This document shows positions 8,284 to 17,644 of a stretch of DNA of 64,000 bases, one piece after another. The DNA is from Sphingomonas pruni NBRC 15498 (GTDB lineage Bacteria > Pseudomonadota > Alphaproteobacteria > Sphingomonadales > Sphingomonadaceae): NCBI RefSeq assembly GCF_001598455.1, contig NZ_BCYZ01000019.1:1-64000 (forward strand), given 5' to 3'. Below the pieces are notes generated by a model. It had not been told where the DNA came from and did no database searches. It saw nothing but the letters and a program-made list of their open reading frames with translations. A program made the translations under genes and the position numbers. Position 1 is the stretch's first letter; every line of letters starts with the position of its first letter.

Positions 8284-9027
8284 ATGGCAGCAACCCCCGC
8301 TTGGCCGCCGCGATCGACGCCGCGCTTGTTCGTCGAGACCCCGCTTGCCGAGGGCATGGATGTGCGCGTCGAGGGCGGACAGGCGCATTACCTGTTGTCG
8401 GTACTACGGCTGAAAACGGGCGATCCCGTCAAATTGTTCGATGACGCCACTGGCGAATGGCTCGCTATCACCAGCGCGGTCGGCAAGCGCGACCTGAACC
8501 TGACTATTTCGGCGCATCTGCGCGAGCGCGAGCCGGTGCCCGACCTGTGGCTGTGCGCGGCGCCAATCAAGAAGGGCCGGATCGACTGGGTCGCCGAGAA
8601 AGCCTGCGAGCTGGGCGTGGCGCGGCTGGTGCCGGTGCTGACTCGCCGCACGGTGATCGACCGGCTCAACCTCGACCGCCTGCGCAGCCACATGATCGAG
8701 GCGGCCGAACAATGCGACCGGACAGCGCTGCCCGAATTGGCGGAAGCAGTGAAGCTGGAGGCCTTGCTCCGCGACTGGCCGGCCGACCGCGCATTGTTCT
8801 TCGCCGACGAGACCGGCGGCGCCCCTGCGGCCGAGGCTATGGCGGCGCATCGAGGACCGGCGGCGATCCTGATCGGACCGGAAGGCGGATTCGACGACGC
8901 CGAACGCGAGGCGATCCGCGCGCTGCCCCAGGCTGTCGGGATCGGTCTCGGCCCGCGCATCCTTCGCGCCGAGACCGCGGCGGCGGCGGCAGTCGCGATC
9001 TGGATGTCCGCTGCGGGAGATTGGTGA
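8284..9027 (+). CDS. rsmE: 16S rRNA (uracil1498-N3)-methyltransferase
   Basis: A SPOUT-class SAM-dependent methyltransferase that methylates U1498 of 16S rRNA. The 247-residue protein has the N-terminal PUA-like part (RLFVETPLAEG, GGQAHYLLSVLRLKTGD), the central APIKKGRIDWVAEKACELGV motif, and the C-terminal knot with LIGPEGGFDDAERE and GLGPRILRAETAAAAAV. It is followed about 50 bp later by gshA on the same strand. Length and motifs are normal. Confidence 0.96.
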   Translation: MAATPAWPPRSTPRLFVETPLAEGMDVRVEGGQAHYLLSVLRLKTGDPVKLFDDATGEWLAITSAVGKRDLNLTISAHLREREPVPDLWLCAAPIKKGRIDWVAEKACELGVARLVPVLTRRTVIDRLNLDRLRSHMIEAAEQCDRTALPELAEAVKLEALLRDWPADRALFFADETGGAPAAEAMAAHRGPAAILIGPEGGFDDAEREAIRALPQAVGIGLGPRILRAETAAAAAVAIWMSAAGDW

Positions 9028-9079
9028 ACGTCCCCCCGGAAGACTAGCGCGGCGCCTATTGCGTAGCTACATGCGCGCC

Positions 9080-10453
9080 ATGACGACGAAGACCGTTACG
9101 GACACGAACGCAGCGGTCATCGAAGACCGCCAGCAGCTGATCGATTTTTTCGCAGGAGGAGAGAAACCGGCCGAGCGCTGGCGGATCGGTACCGAACACG
9201 AGAAATTCGTCTATCGCACCGACGATCATCGCGCGCCGTCCTGGGATGAACCCGGCGGCATCCGCGACCTGCTCAACGGGCTGACCGAGTTCGGCTGGCG
9301 GCCGGTCGAGGAGAATGGCAAGATCATCGCGCTGACCGGCGCGGATGGATCGGTCAGCCTCGAGCCCGCCGGACAATTCGAACTGTCGGGTGCCCCGCTC
9401 GAAAACCTGCACGAGACCTGCGCCGAAACCGGCCGTCATCTGCAACAGGTCAAGACGCTCGGCGACCGGCTGGGGCTGGGTTTTCTTGGCATGGGCATGT
9501 GGCCGGACAAGGCGCGGCAGGATCTGCCGATCATGCCCAAGGGCCGCTACGCGATCATGCTGCGCCACATGCCGCGGGTCGGCAGCCTGGGGCTCGACAT
9601 GATGCTCCGGACCTGCACGATCCAGGTCAATCTGGACTATGCGTCCGAAGTGGACATGGTGAAGAAGTTCCGCGTCGGGCTCGCGCTGCAGCCGCTGGCG
9701 ACCGCTTTGTTCGCCAATTCACCGTTCACCGAGGGCAAGCCCAACGGCATGTTGTCGTTCCGCAGCCATATCTGGTCGGACACCGACCCCGCGCGCACCG
9801 GCATGCTGCCGTTCGTGTTCGAGGACGGCTTTGGCTACGAGCGCTACGCCGACTATGCGCTCGATGTGCCGATGTACTTCGTCTATCGCGACGGCCAATA
9901 TCTCGACGCCGCCGGCCTCAGCTTCCGCGATTTCCTGGACGGCAAGCTCGACATCCTGCCGGGTGAGAAGCCGACGATCGAGGATTGGTCGGATCATCTC
10001 TCGACTGCCTTCCCCGAAGTTCGGCTCAAGACCTTCCTGGAGATGCGCGGCGCCGATGGCGGCCCGTGGGGGCGGATTTGCGCGTTGCCGGCATTCTGGG
10101 TCGGACTGCTCTACGATCAGGGCGCGCTCGATGCGGCATGGGACCTGGTCCGGCATTGGACCATGGCCGAGCGCGAGGAATTGCGGAACTCGGTGCCGGC
10201 GCTGGCGCTCGATGCGCCGCTACCGGGTGGCGGCAAGCTGCGCGACATTGCCGGCCAGGTGCTCGACATCGCCCATGCCGGACTGACCGCGCGCGCGCGG
10301 ACCGATGCCGGCGGAACCAACGAGACCGGCTTCCTCGATCCGCTGCGCGAGGTCGTGCGGTCGGGCAAGGTACCCGCGCAGATCCTGCTCGACCGCTATA
10401 ACGGCGAGTGGAACGGCGACATCTCCAAAATCTATGACGAGATGAGCTTCTGA
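9080..10453 (+). CDS. gshA: Glutamate-cysteine ligase (plant/alphaproteobacterial type)
   Basis: Catalyses the ATP-dependent first step of glutathione synthesis. The 457-residue protein belongs to the GCS2 class shared by plants and alphaproteobacteria: WRIGTEHEKFVYR, GSVSLEPAGQFELSGAPLEN, LGMGMWPDKARQDLP, MLRTCTIQVNLDYASE and NSPFTEGKPNG are all recognisable. The ATG at 9080 is preferred; 9071 is an alternative and no strong Shine-Dalgarno is seen for either. Its stop overlaps the start of the next small gene (TGATG), so the two are coupled. Confidence 0.96.
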   Translation: MTTKTVTDTNAAVIEDRQQLIDFFAGGEKPAERWRIGTEHEKFVYRTDDHRAPSWDEPGGIRDLLNGLTEFGWRPVEENGKIIALTGADGSVSLEPAGQFELSGAPLENLHETCAETGRHLQQVKTLGDRLGLGFLGMGMWPDKARQDLPIMPKGRYAIMLRHMPRVGSLGLDMMLRTCTIQVNLDYASEVDMVKKFRVGLALQPLATALFANSPFTEGKPNGMLSFRSHIWSDTDPARTGMLPFVFEDGFGYERYADYALDVPMYFVYRDGQYLDAAGLSFRDFLDGKLDILPGEKPTIEDWSDHLSTAFPEVRLKTFLEMRGADGGPWGRICALPAFWVGLLYDQGALDAAWDLVRHWTMAEREELRNSVPALALDAPLPGGGKLRDIAGQVLDIAHAGLTARARTDAGGTNETGFLDPLREVVRSGKVPAQILLDRYNGEWNGDISKIYDEMSF

Positions 10454-10716
10454 TGGCCCCATCGCGGCTGATCGCTGCGATGATTTTTGGTGCGGTCGCA
10501 ATCGCCGGCTTGTTCGGCTCGCTGCTCTATACTGGCCGGATGGCCAAGGTTGTCGGCGCGATCGAGGGCAGACGGCTCTCCCATCGTCGGCCCGCGGTAT
10601 TGACATGGTCGGATTACGCCCGGCTCTGTCCCGGGGGCCCCTATTGGGCGCGACTGTGGCAGGCCAACTGGGTGTTCGTCATCGGCCTGATCGGCTTCAT
10701 GCTTTCTCAGGGATAG
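10453..10716 (+). CDS. Small two-span membrane protein
   Basis: An 87-residue protein whose ATG overlaps the gshA stop (TGATG), which indicates translational coupling. There are two hydrophobic segments, near residues 7-27 (IAAMIFGAVAIAGLFGSLLY) and near the C-terminus (WVFVIGLIGFMLSQ), separated by a basic loop with RRLSHRRPAVLTW. I do not recognise the family. The last 20 bases overlap, tail to tail, the 3' end of the methyltransferase-like gene on the other strand. Confidence 0.75.
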   Translation: MAPSRLIAAMIFGAVAIAGLFGSLLYTGRMAKVVGAIEGRRLSHRRPAVLTWSDYARLCPGGPYWARLWQANWVFVIGLIGFMLSQG

Positions 10717-12028
10717 CGGCTTCGGCCGCGCCGGACACCGTCTTGCCGGTCAGCCAGCGGAAAAAGCGCGGCACCAGGCCGTTGCGCTCCATCCACTGAT
10801 AATATTCCTCATAAGCCGGGTCGGCGCGTAAATGACGTTCCTCGGTCCGCGCGCGCCAATAATAGATGCCGGCGACGATCGCCATGATCGCGGTCGATCG
10901 CACCGCGTCGAGCCAGCTGCCGGTGGTCAGGAACGGCACGGTCGCGATCAGCCAGAACAGGTTCTTGGACAGATAAGCGGGGTGGCGCGAAAAGGCATAG
11001 GGTCCGTTGGTCAGGATGCCGCGATTGGTCAGGTTGGAAAAGCGGATGCCGAAGGTGACCGTCGCCCAGGCGTAGATCGCGGTGAGCAGCACCAATATGG
11101 TGCCGATGCCGACCAGCAGCACCGGGTAATTGGCGAACCAGGTCGACCAGCCGGCTTCGCCATAGGTCCCCGGATGATAATCGAGCGGGCCGTTATCGCC
11201 CATCAGCACGAAGGGCGGGTAGCAGATCAGCGCCGCCATCCACCCCGCGGCGTAAGGGTTGGCGGTGCGGATGTGCGAATCGAGCGGGCGCAACGCGAGC
11301 AGATAGCCTGCGGTCGCGAACGCGACATCGACCAGAAACATGAAAGTGATCAGCCAATTGGCCAAGGCCACCGGACTGGCGAGCACCCGGCTGAAATCGC
11401 CGCGCACGAAATCGCCGAACCCCGGCGGTACGATCGCGAGCATGAAGGCGGTGAAGAACATCTTCACGCCCCAGCTTTTGAGGTGGTTCCAGATCGCTTC
11501 CTGATCGATCGGCTCCTTGAGCCCCATCATCCAGGCGCCCAAGGCCCAACACCCGTCCTTCGGCTCGACCATGCGGCGATCAAGCCACAAGGTGTAGGGG
11601 ATCGAGGCGACGAACAGGACCGGCGCAGCCCACATCAGGCACCACATCGAGAATTGGAAATTGCCTTCCCAATAGAAGCGCCCGACGGCGTAGAGACAGG
11701 CGATGCCGGCCCAGGTCAGCCACAGTCCGGCCAGCTTGGTGATCGAGATGTCGAGCGTATCGCGCCAAGGCTTGGGATTGGCCCAATCGATCCCGGTAGA
11801 AGGATTGCGGTGGACCTTGTCGACGAATACGGACCACAACACCATCGGCAGTCCGGTCGCCGCGACATTGGCCAGCGCGGCATAGGTACCGTCCATCCCG
11901 AACCAGCGCGCGATCGCGATCCACGTGAACAGCCCGGCCAGCCCGGATATGCCGGTCCCGGTGGACACGGCGGACTTGGGGCGCGGATCGGCCTTGGCGG
12001 CCGTGCCCAATGCTGGGTCGTGATACAT
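10697..12028 (-). CDS. Multispan membrane protein with isoprenylcysteine-methyltransferase-like C-terminus
   Basis: A polytopic protein of 443 residues. The last roughly 130 residues resemble the ICMT/PEMT membrane methyltransferase family: FSNLTNRGILTNGPYAFS, then RHPAYLSKNLFW, and finally RARTEERHLRADPAYEEYY, where the RHP and EE-L motifs would bind SAM and substrate. The long N-terminal half (some six to seven spans, WLDRRMVEPKDGCWALGAWM) is not something I can place. Function is therefore a guess, a lipid or small-molecule methyltransferase being likely. It starts near MYHDPALGTAAKADPRPKSA and overlaps the preceding gene tail to tail. Confidence 0.72.
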   Translation of the reverse strand: MYHDPALGTAAKADPRPKSAVSTGTGISGLAGLFTWIAIARWFGMDGTYAALANVAATGLPMVLWSVFVDKVHRNPSTGIDWANPKPWRDTLDISITKLAGLWLTWAGIACLYAVGRFYWEGNFQFSMWCLMWAAPVLFVASIPYTLWLDRRMVEPKDGCWALGAWMMGLKEPIDQEAIWNHLKSWGVKMFFTAFMLAIVPPGFGDFVRGDFSRVLASPVALANWLITFMFLVDVAFATAGYLLALRPLDSHIRTANPYAAGWMAALICYPPFVLMGDNGPLDYHPGTYGEAGWSTWFANYPVLLVGIGTILVLLTAIYAWATVTFGIRFSNLTNRGILTNGPYAFSRHPAYLSKNLFWLIATVPFLTTGSWLDAVRSTAIMAIVAGIYYWRARTEERHLRADPAYEEYYQWMERNGLVPRFFRWLTGKTVSGAAEAAIPEKA

Positions 12029-12132
12029 ACGCGCGGGGATACGCGCGAAATGGTAAGCAAGCCGTGAAGGATGTTGGACCGCAAGCAGCTAAAGCACGCA
12101 CATCACTTGCAAAGCAGGCGCCTTGTACGGCC

Positions 12133-13659
12133 CTATGTGATCGGTTTTGGCCAGGGTCCGTTCCAGCATTGCTTGGGATCGCGAGGCCGAACCATTGCCG
12201 GCTCGTTTGGCCTGATCCAGACCGGCAACCGTGAGAGAGATGCTACATAGTCGGTAGCACCGCCGGGTACGACGCCGAGATAGCTGCACAGCGGCGCAGG
12301 GGACCGAGGAAAGAAGATTGCGCGGCCGATCTCCGTGGCCGGCGTTGCCAGGCCGATCAGGAAAGCACCAAGCACGATCCGACGGCCACGTCGGCCAGAG
12401 GCGTCAGGCGGGGTGCTGAACAGGTCGGCGATCAGCACGGAAAGAATGGCCAGTGCGGGTATCGAAACCCTCATCACGAAGTCGATCCCTCTGCCCACCT
12501 TTCCGAGCGGTGCGAGCAGCAGGATGATCGCGACGATCGCGAACGTCGTTCGGCCAAATCGGTCGGTTCTCGCCGCGAGTTTGAGCCCGACGAAGAACGG
12601 CACGATCTCTAAAAGCTCGATCGCGAGATATTGAGGAATCACGGGCGGCTCGAAATGTGCACCGACCGTATCCGCCGCAGCCGTAAGATAGGCGAGCGAA
12701 GGGAGGGAGAGCAGGACGGCGAGCGCCGGTGAGGCCAGTTCCCGGACGTGCAGTTCACGGCGCAAGACGACGCTCACCGCGGCGTGTGCGGCAAAGGGGA
12801 GCAGGCCCATGAAAGCAAGCGGCGACAACAGCGCCGACAGGGGGACGACACAGAACAGCAGTGCCGCCGGTGCCTTATCGTCGCGCCACAACAGATAGCA
12901 CAAAGCCCCGATCCAGCCGGCCAAAGAGTGTTGGGGCACCCAGAACGCCTGGGTAATATGGGAGGAGAATTGGTAGATACTCCATTGTTCGATATGGCTG
13001 TAGATCGGGTATCCGGTGAGCAGCGCGCCGATAACGTCCATACCGCTGAAACCAAGGAATACGCCCAGCGCGATCAGGCGCGCGCGTGTGCCGGTGAACA
13101 GGGTCGAACCGAGCGCCAGCACGGCCGTCAGCAGCAGGGTGTTTTGCAGCAACTCCGCAAGTTCGGCAGCCGGAAAGCCATATTGTTTGCCGATCCAGGC
13201 CGGGACCAAATACATGCCTAGCGGCAAGCGCAGGATCTTCGGATCGGCTCCATCATAGACGACGGGCCAGGGGTAGTTGACGAGGTCGCGCAATACCGCG
13301 CCACGAACCTGCCAATCCACATTGGCGTAAAACAGCCGTCCTTCGCCGCCCAGGATATAGACAACCAGCGAAACGGCGAAGCAAATACCCAGGAGCTTCC
13401 ACGGCAATCTTGCACTTGTAGCGGCGGTGCGTCGCGTCAGCGGCCAGAAAGCCACGGGCAAGGCGACCAGCGCCGACACGACGAGTATCGGCGGGACAAG
13501 GCCAAGGAAATGCCAGAGCATGACCTGGTCGAACACCAGGAACGAGACCAGCGCAGATGCGAGCGTGGCAGGGCGAATGCCGTACCCGACGATCGCTGGA
13601 TCATCGCGCGCGTGAAGCGCCGGCCCGGGGGCAAGAACGGAGCGTCCCTTATGGTCCAT
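12133..13659 (-). CDS. Large multispan membrane protein, glycosyltransferase-C-like
   Basis: A 508-residue hydrophobic protein with roughly ten to eleven membrane segments and an extracytoplasmic loop after the second to third span (GGEGRLFYANVDWQVRGA). The overall build, with a first large loop bearing Asp residues, resembles GT-C polyprenyl-phosphate-sugar transferases or related surface-polymer proteins, but I see no diagnostic motif and name no function. It starts MDHKGRSVLAPG. It stands alone, separated from the tRNA-Gly gene by about 120 bp. Confidence 0.65.
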   Translation of the reverse strand: MDHKGRSVLAPGPALHARDDPAIVGYGIRPATLASALVSFLVFDQVMLWHFLGLVPPILVVSALVALPVAFWPLTRRTAATSARLPWKLLGICFAVSLVVYILGGEGRLFYANVDWQVRGAVLRDLVNYPWPVVYDGADPKILRLPLGMYLVPAWIGKQYGFPAAELAELLQNTLLLTAVLALGSTLFTGTRARLIALGVFLGFSGMDVIGALLTGYPIYSHIEQWSIYQFSSHITQAFWVPQHSLAGWIGALCYLLWRDDKAPAALLFCVVPLSALLSPLAFMGLLPFAAHAAVSVVLRRELHVRELASPALAVLLSLPSLAYLTAAADTVGAHFEPPVIPQYLAIELLEIVPFFVGLKLAARTDRFGRTTFAIVAIILLLAPLGKVGRGIDFVMRVSIPALAILSVLIADLFSTPPDASGRRGRRIVLGAFLIGLATPATEIGRAIFFPRSPAPLCSYLGVVPGGATDYVASLSRLPVWIRPNEPAMVRPRDPKQCWNGPWPKPIT

Positions 13660-13781
13660 ACGGCTTAGTGCGGGGGTTTGGTGAACGATCCGTTAAGTAT
13701 GAATGGTTGAGGCCTTCCAGGGCGCCTGACCCTTGCGCCTCGCTGATCGTCGCGCTAACCGGTGCGCCGCACCAGCCGGAT

Positions 13782-13855
13782 GCGGGTATAGCACAATGGT
13801 AGTGCAGCAGCCTTCCAAGCTGAATACACGGGTTCGATTCCCGTTACCCGCTCCA
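13782..13855 (+). tRNA. tRNA-Gly(TCC)
   Basis: A 74-nt cloverleaf with the acceptor stem GCGGGTA/TACCCGC, the anticodon loop CTTCCAA (anticodon TCC) flanked by CAGC/GCTG, the T-arm ACGGG-TTCGATT-CCCGT and an encoded CCA end. The anticodon arm is the same as in well-known bacterial tRNA-Gly(TCC). Confidence 0.96.
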
Positions 13856-14049
13856 ACTTCCTCGTCGACGATCGAGCGACGTCTGCTGACGCCGGCCTTT
13901 TGCCGAGCGGAGCACAGTCGGCCATTCGCGGAATGGGCCGATAAGGGTCCGGTGAAATACGAACAGCCGAGGGTGCGCCACATCGTTCATGAATGCGGAG
14001 CGCGACGGGCCGTGCGTTCAATTGGCTCGATCTCGGCGAGGAGGGCAAG

Positions 14050-14436
14050 ATGATCGACCATATCGGCATTGGCGCGAGCGATTTCGAAGCGTCCAAGCGC
14101 TTTTACGACGCGGCGTTGGCGACTCTGGATTTCGGCATGATCATGGAAGTGATGTCGGAAGAAAGCGGCGGCTATCATGGCATCGGCTACGGCAAGGACG
14201 GCAAACCGTTCTTTTGGCTCGGCGACGACGGCCCTCGCGGTACCGGCATCCATGTCGCTTTCTCAGCGGCTTCGCGGTCGCAGGTCGATGCCTTTTACGC
14301 CGCGGCGCTGAGCGCCGGCGGCAAGGACAATGGGGCGCCCGGCCTTCGCCCGCATTATCACCCCAGTTATTATGCCGCGTTCGTCATCGATCCCGATGGC
14401 TTGAACGTCGAAGCTGTGTGTCACGCGCCCGCGTGA
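14050..14436 (+). CDS. VOC/glyoxalase-fold family protein
   Basis: A 128-residue single-domain vicinal-oxygen-chelate protein: MIDHIGIGASDFEASKRFYD at the N-terminus, IHVAFSAASRSQVDAFY in the middle, and the C-terminal HPSYYAAFVIDPDGLNVEAV. Metal-binding positions fit the first His, the His of GIHVAF and the Glu of NVEAV. The substrate is unknown. The ATG at 14050 is preceded by GAGGAGGGC, which decides the start over the longer open frame. It converges on the ThDP-enzyme gene. Confidence 0.9.
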   Translation: MIDHIGIGASDFEASKRFYDAALATLDFGMIMEVMSEESGGYHGIGYGKDGKPFFWLGDDGPRGTGIHVAFSAASRSQVDAFYAAALSAGGKDNGAPGLRPHYHPSYYAAFVIDPDGLNVEAVCHAPA

Positions 14437-14458
14437 CGTTCCGACGAGCCGGCCGCCG

Positions 14459-16129
14459 CTAGCCCTTTTTCTCCGCCGCCGCCCTTAGCCCGTCCAGCGT
14501 CGCGGTGGGGGTGATCGCCTGGCTGTCGAGATGGCAATGCAGGATCGCGGGCTTGCCGCTGGCGAGCGCGCGTTCGAAGGCGGGGGCGAATTCGGCGGTG
14601 GTCGTCACCGTCTCGCCATGGCCGCCATAGGCGCGGGCAAGGGCGGCGAAGTCCGGATTGGTGAGGTTGGTTGCCGAGATCCGGCCGGGGAAGGTCCGCT
14701 CCTGATGCATGCGGATCGTGCCGTAAATGCCATTGTCGATCAGTACGACGATCAGCGGGATGCCGTGATGGACGGCGGTCGCGAATTCCTGGCCATTCAT
14801 CAGGAAGTCGCCGTCGCCGGCGATGGTCAGCGCGATGCTTTCGGGCTTTTGCCGCTTGGCCATTACCCCGGCGGGCAGGCCATAGCCCATCGACCCACTG
14901 GTCGGCGCCAGCTGGGTGCCGAAATCGCGGAAGCGGTAATAACGGTGGATCCAGCTCGCGAAATTGCCCGCGCCGTTGCAGATCGTCGCATCGGGCGGCA
15001 GCCGGTCGCGCAGCCACGCCATGACGTCGCCATATTGAAAGTCGCCCGGCACCGGCGGTGGGGTGTCCGACCAAGCCAGGTAATCGGCGCGTGCCGCCTC
15101 GCGATTGGCGGACCATGTTGGATTGGCCTCAATGCCATCGAGCGCGGCGAAGAAGGCTGGCGGAGTGGCGTTGATCGCGAGCACCGGCTGGTAGACGCGG
15201 CCGAGTTCTAGCGGATCGGGATGGACGTGGACGAGCTGCTGCCCCGACGCAGGAATGCCAAGCAACGTATAGGATTGCGAGGCGATTTCCGACATCCGCC
15301 CACCGATCAGCAGGACCAGGTCGGCGGCCTTGATACGCTCGATCAGCTTGGGGTTGGGCGCGAGACCGAGGTCGCCGATGAAATGCTCGTCGGTTGCGGG
15401 GAAGAGCGGAGCGCGGCGGAATTGCGCGGCGACGGGCAAATCGAAGCGGTGCGCGAAGTCGACCATCGCGTCGCGCGCCTCTGGCGTCCAGCGCGAGCCG
15501 CCGACGATCGCAACGGGGTTTTTGGCGGTCGCGAGCAGTTCGCCGAGCCGGTCGATATCGGCCGGCGCCGGGGCGGTTTCCACGGGATCGACGCGCGGGG
15601 CGTCGGCCACTTCCGCCATCTCGTCGAGCATGTCCTCGGGGAGCGCGATGACCACCGGGCCGGGGCGTCCCTGCATCGCGATGCGGAAGGCGCGGGCGAT
15701 GATCTCCGGAATGCGCGCGGCGTCGTCGATCTCGACTACCCATTTCGCCAGCGCGCCGAAGGTGGCGCGATAGTCGAGTTCCTGGAACGCTTCGCGATCG
15801 CGCATGCCGCGCTCGATCTGGCCGACGAACAGGATCATCGGCGTCGAATCCTGCATCGCGATGTGCAGGCCGGGGGACGCGTTCGTGGCGCCGGGGCCGC
15901 GCGTCACGAAGCAGATGCCGGGGCGACCGGCCAGCTTGCCATAGGCTTCGGCCATCATCGCAGCGCCGCCCTCTGCGCGGCAGGTGAGCAGGTCGATTCC
16001 ACTGCCGATCAGCGCATCGAGCACCGACAGATAGCTTTCGCCGGGCACGCAGGTCGCGCGGTCGACGCCCTGCGCCACCAATTGGTCGACGAGGATGCGT
16101 GCGGCTGTCCGTCCCGAAGTCTGGCTCAT
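14459..16129 (-). CDS. Thiamine-diphosphate enzyme, acetolactate-synthase-like
   Basis: A 556-residue ThDP enzyme of the IlvB/benzoylformate-decarboxylase family. The catalytic Glu lies in DRATCVPGESYLSVLDALI, the central domain has NPVAIVGGSRW, and the ThDP-Mg motif is GDGDFLMNGQEFATAVHH ending with DNGIYGTIRMHQ. The GSMGYGLPAGVMAKR segment is also typical. Its start overlaps the stop of the aldehyde dehydrogenase gene by four bases (ATGA). No regulatory IlvN-like subunit is nearby, so a catabolic 2-oxo-acid decarboxylase is more likely than acetolactate synthase for valine synthesis. The substrate cannot be read from the sequence. Confidence 0.87.
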   Translation of the reverse strand: MSQTSGRTAARILVDQLVAQGVDRATCVPGESYLSVLDALIGSGIDLLTCRAEGGAAMMAEAYGKLAGRPGICFVTRGPGATNASPGLHIAMQDSTPMILFVGQIERGMRDREAFQELDYRATFGALAKWVVEIDDAARIPEIIARAFRIAMQGRPGPVVIALPEDMLDEMAEVADAPRVDPVETAPAPADIDRLGELLATAKNPVAIVGGSRWTPEARDAMVDFAHRFDLPVAAQFRRAPLFPATDEHFIGDLGLAPNPKLIERIKAADLVLLIGGRMSEIASQSYTLLGIPASGQQLVHVHPDPLELGRVYQPVLAINATPPAFFAALDGIEANPTWSANREAARADYLAWSDTPPPVPGDFQYGDVMAWLRDRLPPDATICNGAGNFASWIHRYYRFRDFGTQLAPTSGSMGYGLPAGVMAKRQKPESIALTIAGDGDFLMNGQEFATAVHHGIPLIVVLIDNGIYGTIRMHQERTFPGRISATNLTNPDFAALARAYGGHGETVTTTAEFAPAFERALASGKPAILHCHLDSQAITPTATLDGLRAAAEKKG

Positions 16130-17559
16130 GCGATGTGTACCGCCTTGGTGGTCAGATGCGCCATGATTCCCTCCGGTCCATCCTCCGAGCCGAAGCCCGA
16201 TTCCTTCATCCCGCCGAACGGCGCGTCGGGCCAGGTCATCCGGACCTGGTTGATCGCCAGCATCCCGGCCTCGACCGTCTCGGCGAGCAGGTTCTGGCGG
16301 CGGCCGCTCTCGGTGAAGCAATACGCCGCAAGGCCGAAGGGCAGACGATTGGCTTCGGCGATGGCGTCTTCGACCGTGCCGAACGGTCGGATCAGCGCGA
16401 GTGGGCCGAACGGTTCGTCATTCATCGCCTTCGCTTCGAGCGGGATGTCGGCGATCACGGTCGGCTGGAAGAAGAAGCCGCCATCCTTCGCCTCGCGCTC
16501 GCCCCCAGCCAATACCCGCGCGCCGCTGGCCCGGGCGTCTTCGACCAACGCCGCGATCGTGTCGGGCCGGCGAGGATTGGCAAGGGGCCCCATCTGGCTG
16601 GCGGCATCAAGGCCGCTACCGATCTGCATCTTCTTGGTGCGCTCGGCGAAGCCCTGGACGAACTTCTCGTAGATCGTTTCCTGGACGTGGAAACGAGTCG
16701 GCGCGACGCAGACCTGGCCGGCATTGCGGAACTTGTGCGTCACGAGAATATCGAGCGTCTTTTCGAGATCGCAGTCGTCGAACACCAGCACCGGCGCGTG
16801 ACCACCCAATTCCATCGTCATCCGCATTACGCTATCCGACGCCAGCTTCATCAGATGCTTGCCGACAGGCACCGATCCGGTGAAGCTAAGTTTGCGCGTG
16901 ACCGGCGATGCAAGCATGTGGCGCGAGAGCACGTCGGGTACGCCGAACACGATCTGCGCGACATTGCCGGGCAGGCCGGCATCCTGGAAGCAGCGCATGA
17001 TCTCGACCGCCGAGCCCGGGGTCTCTTCGCTCGGCTTGAGGATGATCGAGCAGCCCGCGGCGACCGCCGGCGCGATCTTGCGCACGACGTTCAAGGCGGG
17101 AAAGTTCCAGGCGCAGAAGGCGGCGACCGGGCCGACCGGGTGGTGCAGCACCATCGAGCGCATACCCGGCGCACGCATCAGCACGCGGCCATAGACGCGC
17201 ACCGCTTCGCCGGCATGAAATTCCAGCATCGCGGCGGCGGCCATGACTTCGCCCTTGGCCTCTGCGACCGGCTTGCCTTCTTCCATCGTCGCAATGCGCG
17301 CGATCGTATCGGCACGTTCGCGGACCAGGGCGGCGGTCTTGTTGAGCAGGGCAGCGCGCTGCTCGGGCGTGACCGCACGCCACGCCTCGAACCCCTTTTG
17401 CGCAGCGGCGAGCGCCCGGTCGAGGTCGGCTGCGGTCGCCAGCGGCAGGTCGGCCTGGCCCGCGCCGGTCGCCGGGTTGAGCACCGAATGCGTGTCGCGG
17501 CCGTCCCCGCTCAGCCACTCGCCGTCGATATAGAGGCCGAGTTTGGCGGAATAGGTCAT
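16126..17559 (-). CDS. NAD(P)-dependent aldehyde dehydrogenase
   Basis: A 477-residue ALDH-superfamily enzyme that oxidises an aldehyde to an acid. The motifs are VAAFCAWNFPALNVVRKIAP (active-site entry), KLSFTGSVPVGKHLMKLA, the general-base Glu in MTMELGGHAPVLVFDDCD, and the catalytic Cys in FRNAGQVCVAPTRF. It resembles succinate-semialdehyde-type members. The start at 17559 is preceded by AGGAG, whereas the open frame runs far upstream without a credible start. It is coupled to the ThDP enzyme, so a decarboxylase-dehydrogenase pair converting a 2-oxo acid to the shortened acid is a reasonable inference. Confidence 0.92.
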   Translation of the reverse strand: MTYSAKLGLYIDGEWLSGDGRDTHSVLNPATGAGQADLPLATAADLDRALAAAQKGFEAWRAVTPEQRAALLNKTAALVRERADTIARIATMEEGKPVAEAKGEVMAAAAMLEFHAGEAVRVYGRVLMRAPGMRSMVLHHPVGPVAAFCAWNFPALNVVRKIAPAVAAGCSIILKPSEETPGSAVEIMRCFQDAGLPGNVAQIVFGVPDVLSRHMLASPVTRKLSFTGSVPVGKHLMKLASDSVMRMTMELGGHAPVLVFDDCDLEKTLDILVTHKFRNAGQVCVAPTRFHVQETIYEKFVQGFAERTKKMQIGSGLDAASQMGPLANPRRPDTIAALVEDARASGARVLAGGEREAKDGGFFFQPTVIADIPLEAKAMNDEPFGPLALIRPFGTVEDAIAEANRLPFGLAAYCFTESGRRQNLLAETVEAGMLAINQVRMTWPDAPFGGMKESGFGSEDGPEGIMAHLTTKAVHIA

Positions 17560-17644
17560 GGCGGACTCCTGAAGGCGGGGGATTTGCCGCCCATCTAGGG
17601 TTCCGATCCGTTCGGGGCAATCGTAACGCTGGCGGTCGTTTTTG

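Noticed and set aside
10832..12067. 411-codon open frame antisense to the ICMT-like gene
   Set aside because: Gly/Arg/Gln-rich composition typical of an antisense frame; the minus-strand protein has clear membrane segments and motifs.
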